A DNA stretch of 20,043 nucleotides from a virus. The position numbers were made by a program, and so were the translations under genes. Numbering within the stretch: position 1 is the stretch's first letter; the number at the start of each line of letters is the position of its first letter. Shown here piece after piece: positions 10,699-18,812 of the stretch. The notes beneath the pieces are model-generated. The model saw only the letters and a list, made by a program, of their open reading frames with translations, searched no databases and was not told the DNA's origin. The stretch spans positions 1 through 20,043 of the IMG/VR virus record IMGVR_UViG_3300006802_005914, one strand, 5' to 3'.

Positions 10699-12427
10699 TT
10701 ATGAAAGAGACAATCGCCTTAGTGAACAAGCAATTACTCTCATGCGCGACTACTATATGCTTGAGCATGAAGAGTCTCCTCAGCAAGCCTTTGCGCGTGC
10801 TTCAGTGGCTTATTGCTATGGTGACCTTGACTTGGCACAACGCATATATGACTACGCTAGTAAAGGTTGGTTTATGTTTGCGTCACCTGTGCTGTCGAAC
10901 GCACCTGAACATGGCAGAGGTAATAGGGGCTTGCCTATTAGTTGTTTCCTTACTTACGTGGGGGACAATCTTGATAGCCTTATTGATCATAATGGTGAAG
11001 TAGCATGGCTTTCCGTAAAGGGCGGCGGTGTGGGTGGGCACTGGTCAGACGTGAGAGGGATCAGCGACAAGGCTCCGGGCCCGATCCCGTTCATGAAAGT
11101 AGTGGACAGTCAGATGACTGCGTACAAACAAGGGAAGACACGGAAAGGGTCTTACGCCGCATACTTGGACGTAAGCCATCCTGATATCGAGGAGTTCATA
11201 TCCTTTAAAGTACCGACTGGTGGCGACATCAATCGTAAATGTTTTAATCTTTTTAATGCAGTGAATGTCACTGACGCTTTTATGGAGGCGGTAATCAATG
11301 ATGAACAATGGAACCTTACAGACCCAAATACAGGAATTGTCAGAGATACAGTCCAAGCTCGTAAGCTTTGGCAACGAATACTTGAAGCTCGCTTCAGAAC
11401 TGGGAGTCCTTACATTAACTTTATCGACACAGCCAGACGAGGTTTACCAGAAGCTCAAAGAAGGCTTGGACTCAACATTATGGGGAGCAACCTCTGTAAT
11501 GAAATCCATCTCGCAACAAATGAAGAACGCACAGCAGTCTGTTGCCTCTCATCAGTCAACCTCGAAAGATACGACGACTGGAAAACAACTGGAATGGTTG
11601 GAGACCTTATCAGATTCTTGGACAACGTGCTTCAATACTTTATTGACAACGCACCAGAACAATTATCAAAAGCTGTGTACTCAGCTTACAGAGAACGCTC
11701 AGTTGGCCTCGGAGCAATGGGCTTCCACGGCTACCTCCAAGGCAAAGGGATAGCTTGGGAATCTTGGCAGGCCGCTAGTGAAAACTACCGGATGTTCCAA
11801 GAGATCAAACAGCAGGCTCAATACAGTACGTACCAGTTGGCTATGGAGCGTGGTGAGTGTCCTGATGGACGTGGTACTGGTGTTCGTAATATGCATCTTC
11901 TGGCTGTTGCTCCTAACGCTAACAGTAGTATCCTATGCGGTTGCTCTGCCTCAATTGAGCCTCGCATATCTAATTGCTTTGTTCATAGGACGAGAGCAGG
12001 ATCTCACACGGTTCGTAATCCATACTTGGAGGAACTCTTAGATGATAAAGGAAAGAACACTAAGAAGGTATGGCAAAGTATTCTTGAGAATGAAGGCTCT
12101 GTACAGCACTTGGAGTTCCTCTCCGACGACGAGAAGGCTACATTTAAGACAGCATTTGAACTCGATCAGGGGTGGGTCGTCGAGCACTCAGCTAAAAGAC
12201 AAGAGTTTATATGTCAGGGGCAGAGTGTTAACGTGTTCTTCCCATCGGGTACTGACAAGGCTATTGTCAATCAGGTACACCTCAAGGCGTGGAAGGAAGG
12301 GCTTAAGGGATTATATTATCTACGCACGACTGCAGGTGTTACAGCGGAGAAGGTTGGGACTAAAGTGGACCGTAATGCATTGAAGGACTTTGAAGACGAT
12401 GAAGTCTGTGTGAGTTGTCAGGGATAG
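10670..12427 (+). CDS. nrdA: Class I ribonucleotide reductase, large subunit
   Basis: 585 residues. Active-site elements: C92 (ISCFL), substrate loop KGGGVGG (117-123), the N-x-C-x-E radical triad (N274, C276, E278 in NLCNEI), a cysteine at 291-292 as redox partner, a GLYYLRT segment carrying the radical-relay tyrosines, and a C-terminal CVSC (580-583) that re-reduces the active site. It converts ribonucleotides to deoxyribonucleotides with NrdB. Bacterial NrdA is about 760 residues; this short form begins close to the catalytic barrel and lacks the N-terminal ATP cone, so activity inhibition by dATP is probably absent. Such trimmed forms are common in phages. Confidence 0.95.
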   Translation: MSQHLGITIDYERDNRLSEQAITLMRDYYMLEHEESPQQAFARASVAYCYGDLDLAQRIYDYASKGWFMFASPVLSNAPEHGRGNRGLPISCFLTYVGDNLDSLIDHNGEVAWLSVKGGGVGGHWSDVRGISDKAPGPIPFMKVVDSQMTAYKQGKTRKGSYAAYLDVSHPDIEEFISFKVPTGGDINRKCFNLFNAVNVTDAFMEAVINDEQWNLTDPNTGIVRDTVQARKLWQRILEARFRTGSPYINFIDTARRGLPEAQRRLGLNIMGSNLCNEIHLATNEERTAVCCLSSVNLERYDDWKTTGMVGDLIRFLDNVLQYFIDNAPEQLSKAVYSAYRERSVGLGAMGFHGYLQGKGIAWESWQAASENYRMFQEIKQQAQYSTYQLAMERGECPDGRGTGVRNMHLLAVAPNANSSILCGCSASIEPRISNCFVHRTRAGSHTVRNPYLEELLDDKGKNTKKVWQSILENEGSVQHLEFLSDDEKATFKTAFELDQGWVVEHSAKRQEFICQGQSVNVFFPSGTDKAIVNQVHLKAWKEGLKGLYYLRTTAGVTAEKVGTKVDRNALKDFEDDEVCVSCQG

Positions 12428-12435
12428 GAGAGAAA

Positions 12436-12609
12436 ATGAAAGAAGAAGCACAGAATCTACTGAAGAGGTTAGAGTTGATTAAAGACTCTGATCCATTTAA
12501 CAGACGATTATTAAACGACTGCTTTACAACAATACAACAAATGTCCATTAAACTGGACACACTGGAGAAACAATTATATGAGCTTGCTGGAACAGAACAG
12601 AAGTTATAA
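12436..12609 (+). CDS. Small helical protein between nrdA and nrdB
   Basis: 57 residues, starting MKEEAQNLLKRLELIKDS; the AGGAG ribosome site is at 12426-12430. The heptad-like spacing of L and I (LLKRLELI, MSIKLDTLEKQLYEL) suggests a coiled coil. The family is unknown. It overlaps the nrdB start by 32 nt, so it is in the same translation chain and might act on the reductase, but that is only context. Confidence 0.68.
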   Translation: MKEEAQNLLKRLELIKDSDPFNRRLLNDCFTTIQQMSIKLDTLEKQLYELAGTEQKL

Positions 12610-13531
12610 ACCATTTAGTTACCCTTGGGCTGTTGAGTATGCAACACAGCACGAACGTATCCACTGGATTGAAGATGAACTAGAGTTACAGACAGATGTT
12701 AATCACTGGAAATCAGGGGTGTTATCGGAGGCAGAAAAGAACCATATCACCCAAATCTTGCGGTTATTTACGCAGACAGACGTGGCGGTTGGAACAAACT
12801 ATCTTGAGTATTACATTCCCAAGTTCAAGAACAATGAGATTAGAGCCATGCTCACAGCCTTTGCTTCTCGTGAGTTCATCCACCAACGAGCATACGCCTT
12901 ACTCAATGACACTCTCGGACTTCCGGAAGAGGAGTTCACAGCGTTTTTAGAGTATGAGCAAATGTCTGCAAAACTGGAGTTCATGTCCGGATTAGACGTA
13001 CATTCGCATCAAGGTACAGCAATGGCTATTGCACGTAGTGTACTCAACGAGGGTATGTCCCTGTTCTCAGCGTTTGCTATGCTGTTGAACTACCAACGTT
13101 ACGGTAAGATGCCGGGTATGTGTACTGTTGTTGAGTGGTCTGTACGTGATGAGTCACAACACGCAGAGGGTATGGCTAAGTTATTCAGAGCCTTCTGCGA
13201 TGAACACCCACGAGTCGTGAATGATGATTTTAAGAAAGATATATACGAAATGTTTAGGACTGCAGTCAAGTTGGAAGACAAGGTTATTGATCTTGCATAT
13301 GAGATGGGTGACTTGGAAGGTTTGTCGGCGGCAGATGTCAAGCAGTACATTCGCTATCTCGCAGACAGACGTCTACTCCAACTTGGTCTCAAGACAAACT
13401 GGAAGGTTAAGGAGAACCCTTTACCGTGGATGGAGGAATTGTTGGGAGGTAGTTCTATTTCTAACTTCTTTGAGAAAAGAGTCACAGACTACAACGCGCA
13501 CGGATTGAATGGAGAAGATTGGGGATGGTAA
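12578..13531 (+). CDS. nrdB: Class I ribonucleotide reductase, small subunit
   Basis: 317 residues. Di-iron ligands by spacing with E. coli NrdB: D68, E99, H102, E158, E192 and H195 (REFIH, NEGM, DESQH), matching the 31-, 34- and 3-residue intervals. Y106, four residues after H102, is the radical tyrosine position, so this is a tyrosyl-radical type and not a tyrosine-less type. It is somewhat shorter than the bacterial enzyme (about 375). It works with the NrdA at 10670-12427. No thioredoxin or glutaredoxin gene is seen here, so a host or out-of-window reductant is needed. Confidence 0.94.
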   Translation: MSLLEQNRSYKPFSYPWAVEYATQHERIHWIEDELELQTDVNHWKSGVLSEAEKNHITQILRLFTQTDVAVGTNYLEYYIPKFKNNEIRAMLTAFASREFIHQRAYALLNDTLGLPEEEFTAFLEYEQMSAKLEFMSGLDVHSHQGTAMAIARSVLNEGMSLFSAFAMLLNYQRYGKMPGMCTVVEWSVRDESQHAEGMAKLFRAFCDEHPRVVNDDFKKDIYEMFRTAVKLEDKVIDLAYEMGDLEGLSAADVKQYIRYLADRRLLQLGLKTNWKVKENPLPWMEELLGGSSISNFFEKRVTDYNAHGLNGEDWGW

Positions 13532-13713
13532 CTGCTAGGTTTCACAATGTATTCGGATTGTCAGCAGAAACAGTAGAATCGCAACCAGTGTTAGGGTTTG
13601 GAAAAGATCAAACTATTGATGATGCTGAAGTCTACTTCTTTGATGGATTTATTATTAACATACCATTCTTTAAGATTATGATCGGGGATGTATACAGCAT
13701 CCTTGAAGACTAA
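13525..13713 (+). CDS. Unknown small protein, last rightward gene
   Basis: 62 residues, starting MVTARFHNVFGLSAETVE. The ATG overlaps the nrdB stop (ATGGTAA), with GGAG about 10 nt upstream. The C-terminal half is hydrophobic (FFDGFIINIPFFKIMIG) but looks more like buried strands than a clear membrane helix. I recognise no family. It is the last gene before the strong terminator. Confidence 0.65.
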   Translation: MVTARFHNVFGLSAETVESQPVLGFGKDQTIDDAEVYFFDGFIINIPFFKIMIGDVYSILED

Positions 13714-13731
13714 ACCACCCTCCAGTGGATT

Positions 13732-13753
13732 GCCCCCGCAAGGGGGCTTTTTT
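13732..13753 (+). terminator. Strong Rho-independent terminator at the convergence point
   Basis: GCCCCC (13732-13737), loop GCAA, GGGGGC (13742-13747), then six T (13748-13753). It ends the rightward early/replication arm. On the minus strand the hairpin is not followed by a T-run, so it acts in one direction. The stop codon of the converging leftward gene lies in its T-run. Confidence 0.93.
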
Positions 13754-15929
13754 ATTGGTTAACGGCGTTAACCTTATCTAATCGTCCTTGTTTTCTTAAG
13801 ACCTCTACGCGAAACTTCTTAGCCATAACCGGATCTGTTCTGCGTAAGTATGAATAAAATCTTTGACTAGGTGCAGACTTTAATCTATCAATTTGTTTTT
13901 CTAATTTTATTTTTTTACGAGCATCAGGTAAATTGCGGAAGCTTTCAGATGCTACATACCTCTCAAGCCTTGGGGTAATAAACTCACTACTCATTTTACG
14001 GAGAATTGCAAGCTGTTCATTATTTAAATCAACCCCTTTAAGACTTTTATCTTCTCTCATTTTAGTTACACCCAAATCGTAGATGTATCTTTCAAGAGGA
14101 GTTTGGTCTGCTGTTTGGATGTTAAAAGATGTTAATGCTTGTATCTTATTTGTTTCTCGTGGTTCACCAATCAATCCATATTCAGGAGGTAGTTGCTGAC
14201 GTAACCCCGGTATCCTCTGCATAATCTTTTCGATAGGTGAGCTTGCTTGTCTTTCATAAGGATCTGAGATTCGTGCCGCTTGGTTTATAAACGCAGGAGT
14301 AAATTGTCTACTAATAGCTGTAACACCAGTTGCAAAACCTACATCTCCATTGTTGTATGCAGTGTTTACAAAATCATTAAACCCTTCAATAAAAGACTTC
14401 TGCATAATGTTCGCCTTTAAAGCAAACATAGTTCCTTTACCTATCTCTTCTCCCCATATCTCCCACTTCTGATCTACTTCTGGTAGATTACCTATCTCAT
14501 CCCATGTACGAGCCATTTCTGAAGACAGACCAAGCACTGTTGCAAGTGGTTCAATACGATCATAAGAGATCCATGTGTCGCCTAACCTAACAGAAGCTTG
14601 AGGAATCCCTGCGTCTTTCCATGCTTGAGCTTCTTGTGCATCACGCGGCTTACCTGTTATCCTGCCTTCTTCTACTAACCCCATAACTGTAGCAAAAGCA
14701 CCAACACCTAAGATCTGGCGAGCCGCCATCTCCTCATAACTAATTTCATAGTACGCGCCGGGTATTGCATCATCAACATTACCTTGCATATATTTTTTCA
14801 TTACCTGTGGAATAACAGGCACGTAAGAAAAACCTTCTTTAGTAATATTCCAAGGAGTCTTTAAGAAAGGAATGAACAATGAAACAGATGGATGCTTGTT
14901 GCGGAAATCAGCTACGCCTTTAGGCAAACCAGTTAATTTTTGTTGAAACATTTCTCGCAGTGCATATTCTTTTACCGTCTCATATGGATTGAATTGTGCT
15001 GTTTTTACGAACGTAGTATTGACATCTTCTTGTAGTCTGCCAAAGTTTTTCTTAACCGTTTCTGCTAACTCAGGCCATGTCAAGTTACCTTTGTCATCAA
15101 CAGTAATATGCTCCATTGATTGACGTGTGTACTTGTCACGTAAAGTTTTATAATCACCTTTACCACGGGCGGCATCTGCTCTAGCTTTTTGAGAAGCCAT
15201 CATTCCAATTTTGTATCGACGGAATCTAGCCTTACCGTATTCATCAATAGCTACAGACAACTTAGTAGGCCAACGAATTACTTCACCTGCAGGCCCAGGA
15301 ATTGTTCCTCTTACATAGTCGTATGACTCTTGTAAAAACTTTTCAATCTCCGCATCTGTTGGTTTGTAATTAGTTTGAAAAGATTTAGTCAATGCTTGCT
15401 CATCTAATGATGGGTCACGTTGCAATGCTATACGCACACGCTGTTCAATAATAGAATTTGTTAACGCTTTGCGTGCATCTTTTTCTGTAATACCCATCTT
15501 GCGTGCCGCATCACGAATGCCTGTAACAATATCAAGCGGGTAACCTGTAGTCCATCCAGATTTAAAATAAACTAAATCAGAACCAAAACCTTGTCGAGCT
15601 TGATCTATTGCGGATACAATATCTCTAAAAGCTTTAGATGATTTTGGATTTAATGCTTCCACTGCATCAATTAAAGGATTAGTGACTTGCTTGTATATAA
15701 CAGATGCAACGTTTGCGATTGGTGTACCTAGTCCTGATAGCAATGAATTAATTTGAAACTCAACTGCATAGTCCCACATACGTTTAGGCTTGCCGACTTC
15801 TTTTAATGCTTGCGCAACAGCTACATCAAGCTGATCTTTTGTAAATGCTGTTGGATCTAGCGCATGTGCAAAACGAGCCAATGCATCTTGACAATCAACG
15901 CTTCCTTTTCCTGTACCTTTACTTGCCAC
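13752..15929 (-). CDS. Large virion protein, probable internal/ejection protein
   Basis: 725 residues from a GTG at 15929, with GGAG about 6 nt upstream. N-terminus MASKGTGKGSVDC, mostly helical. It has an element FIPFLKTPWNITKEG seen in many large podovirus virion-associated proteins, a glycine/alanine hydrophobic stretch (ILGVGAFATVMGLVEEG) and an aromatic element WISYDRIEPLATVLGL. No lytic-transglycosylase active site is apparent. By order it would take the place of the last T7 internal protein (gp16) in the ejection apparatus; this is inferred from position and size. Its C-terminus, KVNAVNQ, is encoded by a palindrome copy. It overlaps the upstream gene by 11 nt. Confidence 0.65.
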   Translation of the reverse strand: MASKGTGKGSVDCQDALARFAHALDPTAFTKDQLDVAVAQALKEVGKPKRMWDYAVEFQINSLLSGLGTPIANVASVIYKQVTNPLIDAVEALNPKSSKAFRDIVSAIDQARQGFGSDLVYFKSGWTTGYPLDIVTGIRDAARKMGITEKDARKALTNSIIEQRVRIALQRDPSLDEQALTKSFQTNYKPTDAEIEKFLQESYDYVRGTIPGPAGEVIRWPTKLSVAIDEYGKARFRRYKIGMMASQKARADAARGKGDYKTLRDKYTRQSMEHITVDDKGNLTWPELAETVKKNFGRLQEDVNTTFVKTAQFNPYETVKEYALREMFQQKLTGLPKGVADFRNKHPSVSLFIPFLKTPWNITKEGFSYVPVIPQVMKKYMQGNVDDAIPGAYYEISYEEMAARQILGVGAFATVMGLVEEGRITGKPRDAQEAQAWKDAGIPQASVRLGDTWISYDRIEPLATVLGLSSEMARTWDEIGNLPEVDQKWEIWGEEIGKGTMFALKANIMQKSFIEGFNDFVNTAYNNGDVGFATGVTAISRQFTPAFINQAARISDPYERQASSPIEKIMQRIPGLRQQLPPEYGLIGEPRETNKIQALTSFNIQTADQTPLERYIYDLGVTKMREDKSLKGVDLNNEQLAILRKMSSEFITPRLERYVASESFRNLPDARKKIKLEKQIDRLKSAPSQRFYSYLRRTDPVMAKKFRVEVLRKQGRLDKVNAVNQ
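13757..13773. repeat. Dispersed palindrome, copy 9 (between converging arms)
   Basis: GGTTAACGGCGTTAACC, 3 bp after the T-run of the terminator and inside the last codons of the leftward virion gene (V-N-A-V-N before Q and stop). It is the last copy; none is found from here to the right edge. Confidence 0.92.
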
Positions 15930-17871
15930 AAGTTACTCCAAAGAATAAATCTGTAATAATCTTACCTTCCATTAATTCACGCTGATGTTTTTTCTGGAAC
16001 TTATTTGCTAGTTTATAGTTTTTCAGCGCATTAGAAATGTTACGGCGAGAAGCTTCATCCACTCTCTCCAGTGTACGCATTAGTGTCATTAATTCTTTTG
16101 TTGTTTGTAAATCATCTGCAAGTCGAACTGCTTCAGGCCCATTAAACCCGTTGACTTCTTTAGACAGTTTTCTAAACATAGGCATAAGCTTGTTTAAATT
16201 ATCAGATGCAATTGCAAATACTCGTGATGCTACAAGTTGTTCTACTGGAGTTAATGTTTTAGTATCCCTTCCTTGGAATGTTTTAATTATCCAATCACCT
16301 GCATCTTTAAAGTTACCTTCTGTTATTGCTTGCTCAACATCTGCTTGCAGTACACGAGCGGCTTCTTGCGCATTTGCAAAATTATAATCTTTGTCAAGCA
16401 AGTCATCAGGCGTAAAGAAATGTTGTCTACCTACATCTTCTGCGTTTTGATACATTTTTCTACGGCGCAATTCTGCAGTTGTAAAATCACGTCCGCCTTG
16501 CCCCGGCACAAATCCTTGAGCATCTTTTGCTTGCGTACTACGAGAAGGAATAGCATTAACTTCTGCTTCATCAACTAATGCACGGCCAATATCAACTTGA
16601 GCCGCTCCTGCATCACCGCCTGTAGTTCTGCGTCCTAAGATTTCTTTAGCCAAACGTACATTCGGCGGAGGTGTTGGACCAATTTCTTCACGAACAATTG
16701 CATCAACTTGCTCACGTTGTTTTGGTTTACTCTTAGCTACGTTAGTTACATGATCAAGAATGATTGGTGATACATTACCATTGTCAATACGAACCAATTC
16801 TTTCTTTGCTTGCTGTACTGTTTCATGCGCACGTAAAGTTTCTTTAAAAGGTTCAATTCTTTTTTCTTCTTTTTTAATTTTAGCAACAGTTTCTTTTGTT
16901 TGCTTTTGTCCTTTCCAAGCTTCAATTCTACCGTTACCTTTTTTAACTTCTACTTTAGCTTTAGTGACAGCAGGTTTGCTAGGAGCTTCATCAATAATGG
17001 TAAATAATTTTTGACGAACGTCTGATAGTGCTTCAATAGAATCATTCTTAGTATGTTGCACTGGACGTAGAAGCGGGAGACCTAATGGTTGTTGCCCCGG
17101 AATTGTAGTCTCACCTGCTTGATTAGTACGAGCAAGTGGTAATACAGATGCGTCTTGTGGTAAGCGTACTACACCACCTGCTGTTGCAGGTTTACCAGTT
17201 GCATCAGGCATGAATGGAATACGAGGAGTTGCAACTTCAGGTGACGGTAATAACGCAGTAGGTTGTTCAGGCGCAGGTAATGCGGCCCTTTGAGTTGGAG
17301 CAGGTAACCCGATTAGTGCGTCAGGTGCAGGAGCAGGGGTTAATAATCTTTGAAGACCGTATGCCGCTCCTCCTAAAACACCGCCTAAACCTGTGCCAAG
17401 AGCAACGTTTGTAGCTACACTATCATCTTGTGTTAAAATAGGTTCTAAGAAGCCACCAACTGCGCCGCCTGCCATGCCTTGAGTTACAAGATTATTCCAT
17501 CCTTGCGCACCCAATACGCTAGTAATACGCCCAAGTCCTTTGAGTGCTACTCCTGCAAAGCCACCACCTACTACGTCTACAACTGAACCAACTAGTCCAC
17601 CTGCAAGAGAAACAATAGGATTATCTTCACCTGCAACTTCTGCAAGGTCACGATACTTTAGAGCTTCTTCTTCATCAAAGTCAATACCAAGACCTAGATC
17701 TTCAAGAGTCTGTGCAAGTCCCATAAAGGATGAAGCCGCACTATATCCTGCCCAACGAGTAAACCCTGACTCTTCTTTGAGTAAATCTACTTCTTCGTTT
17801 ACAAGAGATGTGATTCCTGCATCAACATTCTGTGGCATTTCAGCATTGAGAATTTCCTCAATTGTAGCCAT
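15919..17871 (-). CDS. Large virion protein with hydrophobic N-terminal region
   Basis: 650 residues, starting MATIEEILNAEMPQN. Residues about 85-165 are glycine-rich and hydrophobic (LAGGLVGSVVDVVGGG, VALGTGLGGVLGGAAYG), able to insert in or cross a membrane. Next come a proline/alanine-rich linker (about 175-265), a lysine/glutamate-rich helical part (about 285-365) and a helical C-terminus. This matches the look of podovirus DNA-ejection proteins that leave the capsid and span the cell envelope. No enzymatic motif was recognised. The start follows the stop of the preceding gene by one base (TAGTATG). Assignment as the gp15-like protein is positional. Confidence 0.6.
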   Translation of the reverse strand: MATIEEILNAEMPQNVDAGITSLVNEEVDLLKEESGFTRWAGYSAASSFMGLAQTLEDLGLGIDFDEEEALKYRDLAEVAGEDNPIVSLAGGLVGSVVDVVGGGFAGVALKGLGRITSVLGAQGWNNLVTQGMAGGAVGGFLEPILTQDDSVATNVALGTGLGGVLGGAAYGLQRLLTPAPAPDALIGLPAPTQRAALPAPEQPTALLPSPEVATPRIPFMPDATGKPATAGGVVRLPQDASVLPLARTNQAGETTIPGQQPLGLPLLRPVQHTKNDSIEALSDVRQKLFTIIDEAPSKPAVTKAKVEVKKGNGRIEAWKGQKQTKETVAKIKKEEKRIEPFKETLRAHETVQQAKKELVRIDNGNVSPIILDHVTNVAKSKPKQREQVDAIVREEIGPTPPPNVRLAKEILGRRTTGGDAGAAQVDIGRALVDEAEVNAIPSRSTQAKDAQGFVPGQGGRDFTTAELRRRKMYQNAEDVGRQHFFTPDDLLDKDYNFANAQEAARVLQADVEQAITEGNFKDAGDWIIKTFQGRDTKTLTPVEQLVASRVFAIASDNLNKLMPMFRKLSKEVNGFNGPEAVRLADDLQTTKELMTLMRTLERVDEASRRNISNALKNYKLANKFQKKHQRELMEGKIITDLFFGVTCGK

Positions 17872-17872
17872 A

Positions 17873-18634
17873 CTATGCTCCGCCTAAAGTTTCTGGACTA
17901 GCCTGCTCATCAATTCCTGATTCTTTATTTATTTCATCACGAGTCATTGGACGACTAAGTTGACCATTAGGTAACTTGCGAACAAATCTTCCTGATGGTA
18001 GCTCATACGTTTCGCCCGGTTTTAAATCTATTAAGTCTCGCCGCATATTAGTAATAACACGAGTTTCAGCTTTTGAAGTACCGTCAGTCTCGCTAGAAGG
18101 TACTTGGGCCGCCGCCTCAGCTTCTGTTTGAATTTCTACTTCCGTAAAAATAGGCGTTAAAGTCCTTGTCTTCATATCGTACATGTGAGGGATTGGAATT
18201 TTAACTGCTGTTTGTTTTGTATCACCAAACTGATCAGTGACATTAACAGTACGGGTAACAGTTTTATTAACAATTTGTCTACCTGCTAAATCACGAGTTT
18301 GTTCTGCTGTTGTTTTACGATCTGCCATGTCTAAGAGTTCTAATGCACGATCTTGAAAACCTGCGGCTTGCAAACGTTTAGCCGCTTCAGTCATACCTTC
18401 TACGGTTGTAAGATTAAGACCTTGTTTAGTTTGTTGTAGCTTTTCTGCTTCTAATACATCTGCAGATTTTCCTCCAAACAATCTGGCAAGGCCAACACCA
18501 ATAGCAGAGCCTGCTCTTTGAAACGGATCTTGTTGAGACAACACCATCATTGCTTGCTCACGGCGTTCTTTTTCCATGATTTGTTGTGGAGTGGCCCCGA
18601 ATAAACTTAATACTTCATTGCGTGATTTTGCCAT
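17873..18634 (-). CDS. Virion-associated protein, unknown
   Basis: 253 residues, starting MAKSRNEVLSLFGATPQQ. The N-terminal half is helical and glutamine-rich with a short hydrophobic segment (AGSAIGVGLARLFGG). The C-terminal half has beta-type segments, and its GETYELPSGRFVRKLPNGQL element looks like a small beta hairpin. I recognise no family. Its place between the gp14-like gene and the large ejection-type genes suggests a virion or assembly role. The ribosome site is weak (AGGG). Confidence 0.6.
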   Translation of the reverse strand: MAKSRNEVLSLFGATPQQIMEKERREQAMMVLSQQDPFQRAGSAIGVGLARLFGGKSADVLEAEKLQQTKQGLNLTTVEGMTEAAKRLQAAGFQDRALELLDMADRKTTAEQTRDLAGRQIVNKTVTRTVNVTDQFGDTKQTAVKIPIPHMYDMKTRTLTPIFTEVEIQTEAEAAAQVPSSETDGTSKAETRVITNMRRDLIDLKPGETYELPSGRFVRKLPNGQLSRPMTRDEINKESGIDEQASPETLGGA

Positions 18635-18642
18635 AATAAACC

Positions 18643-18812
18643 CTATTTATAAAATCTAAACTGATTAGGCGATGTGGTTGTAAACAGTGAAGGTGAGTTC
18701 ATGTAACTTGTTGCGGCAGTTCCAAATCCTGATCCGTATGTTCCTGCTAGCGGGCCAAAGCCTGATTGAGTAGGACCAAACGATGTTGGAGGAGGAGGAC
18801 TACCGCTTACCC
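18643..18812 (-). other. Frameshift extension of the gp14-like gene
   Basis: In the -1 frame relative to the gp14-like gene, the reading continues past its stop as GVSGSPPPPTSFGPTQSGFG and onward to TAG at 18643-18645, giving 56 residues rich in G, P, S, T and F and ending FRFYK. It fills the whole gap up to the next gene. No ATG, GTG or TTG with a ribosome site could start it alone. It therefore looks like the C-terminus of a 307-residue fusion product, or shows that one base is missing or extra upstream. Confidence 0.6.

Noticed and set aside
11298-11753. 151-codon frame inside nrdA.
   Set aside because: Shadow of the clearly conserved reductase frame, no ribosome site, low-complexity composition.
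1071-13773. The palindromes as a CRISPR array or iterated origin.
   Set aside because: Spacing is irregular (about 200 bp to over 4 kb), with no regular spacers and no tandem clustering.
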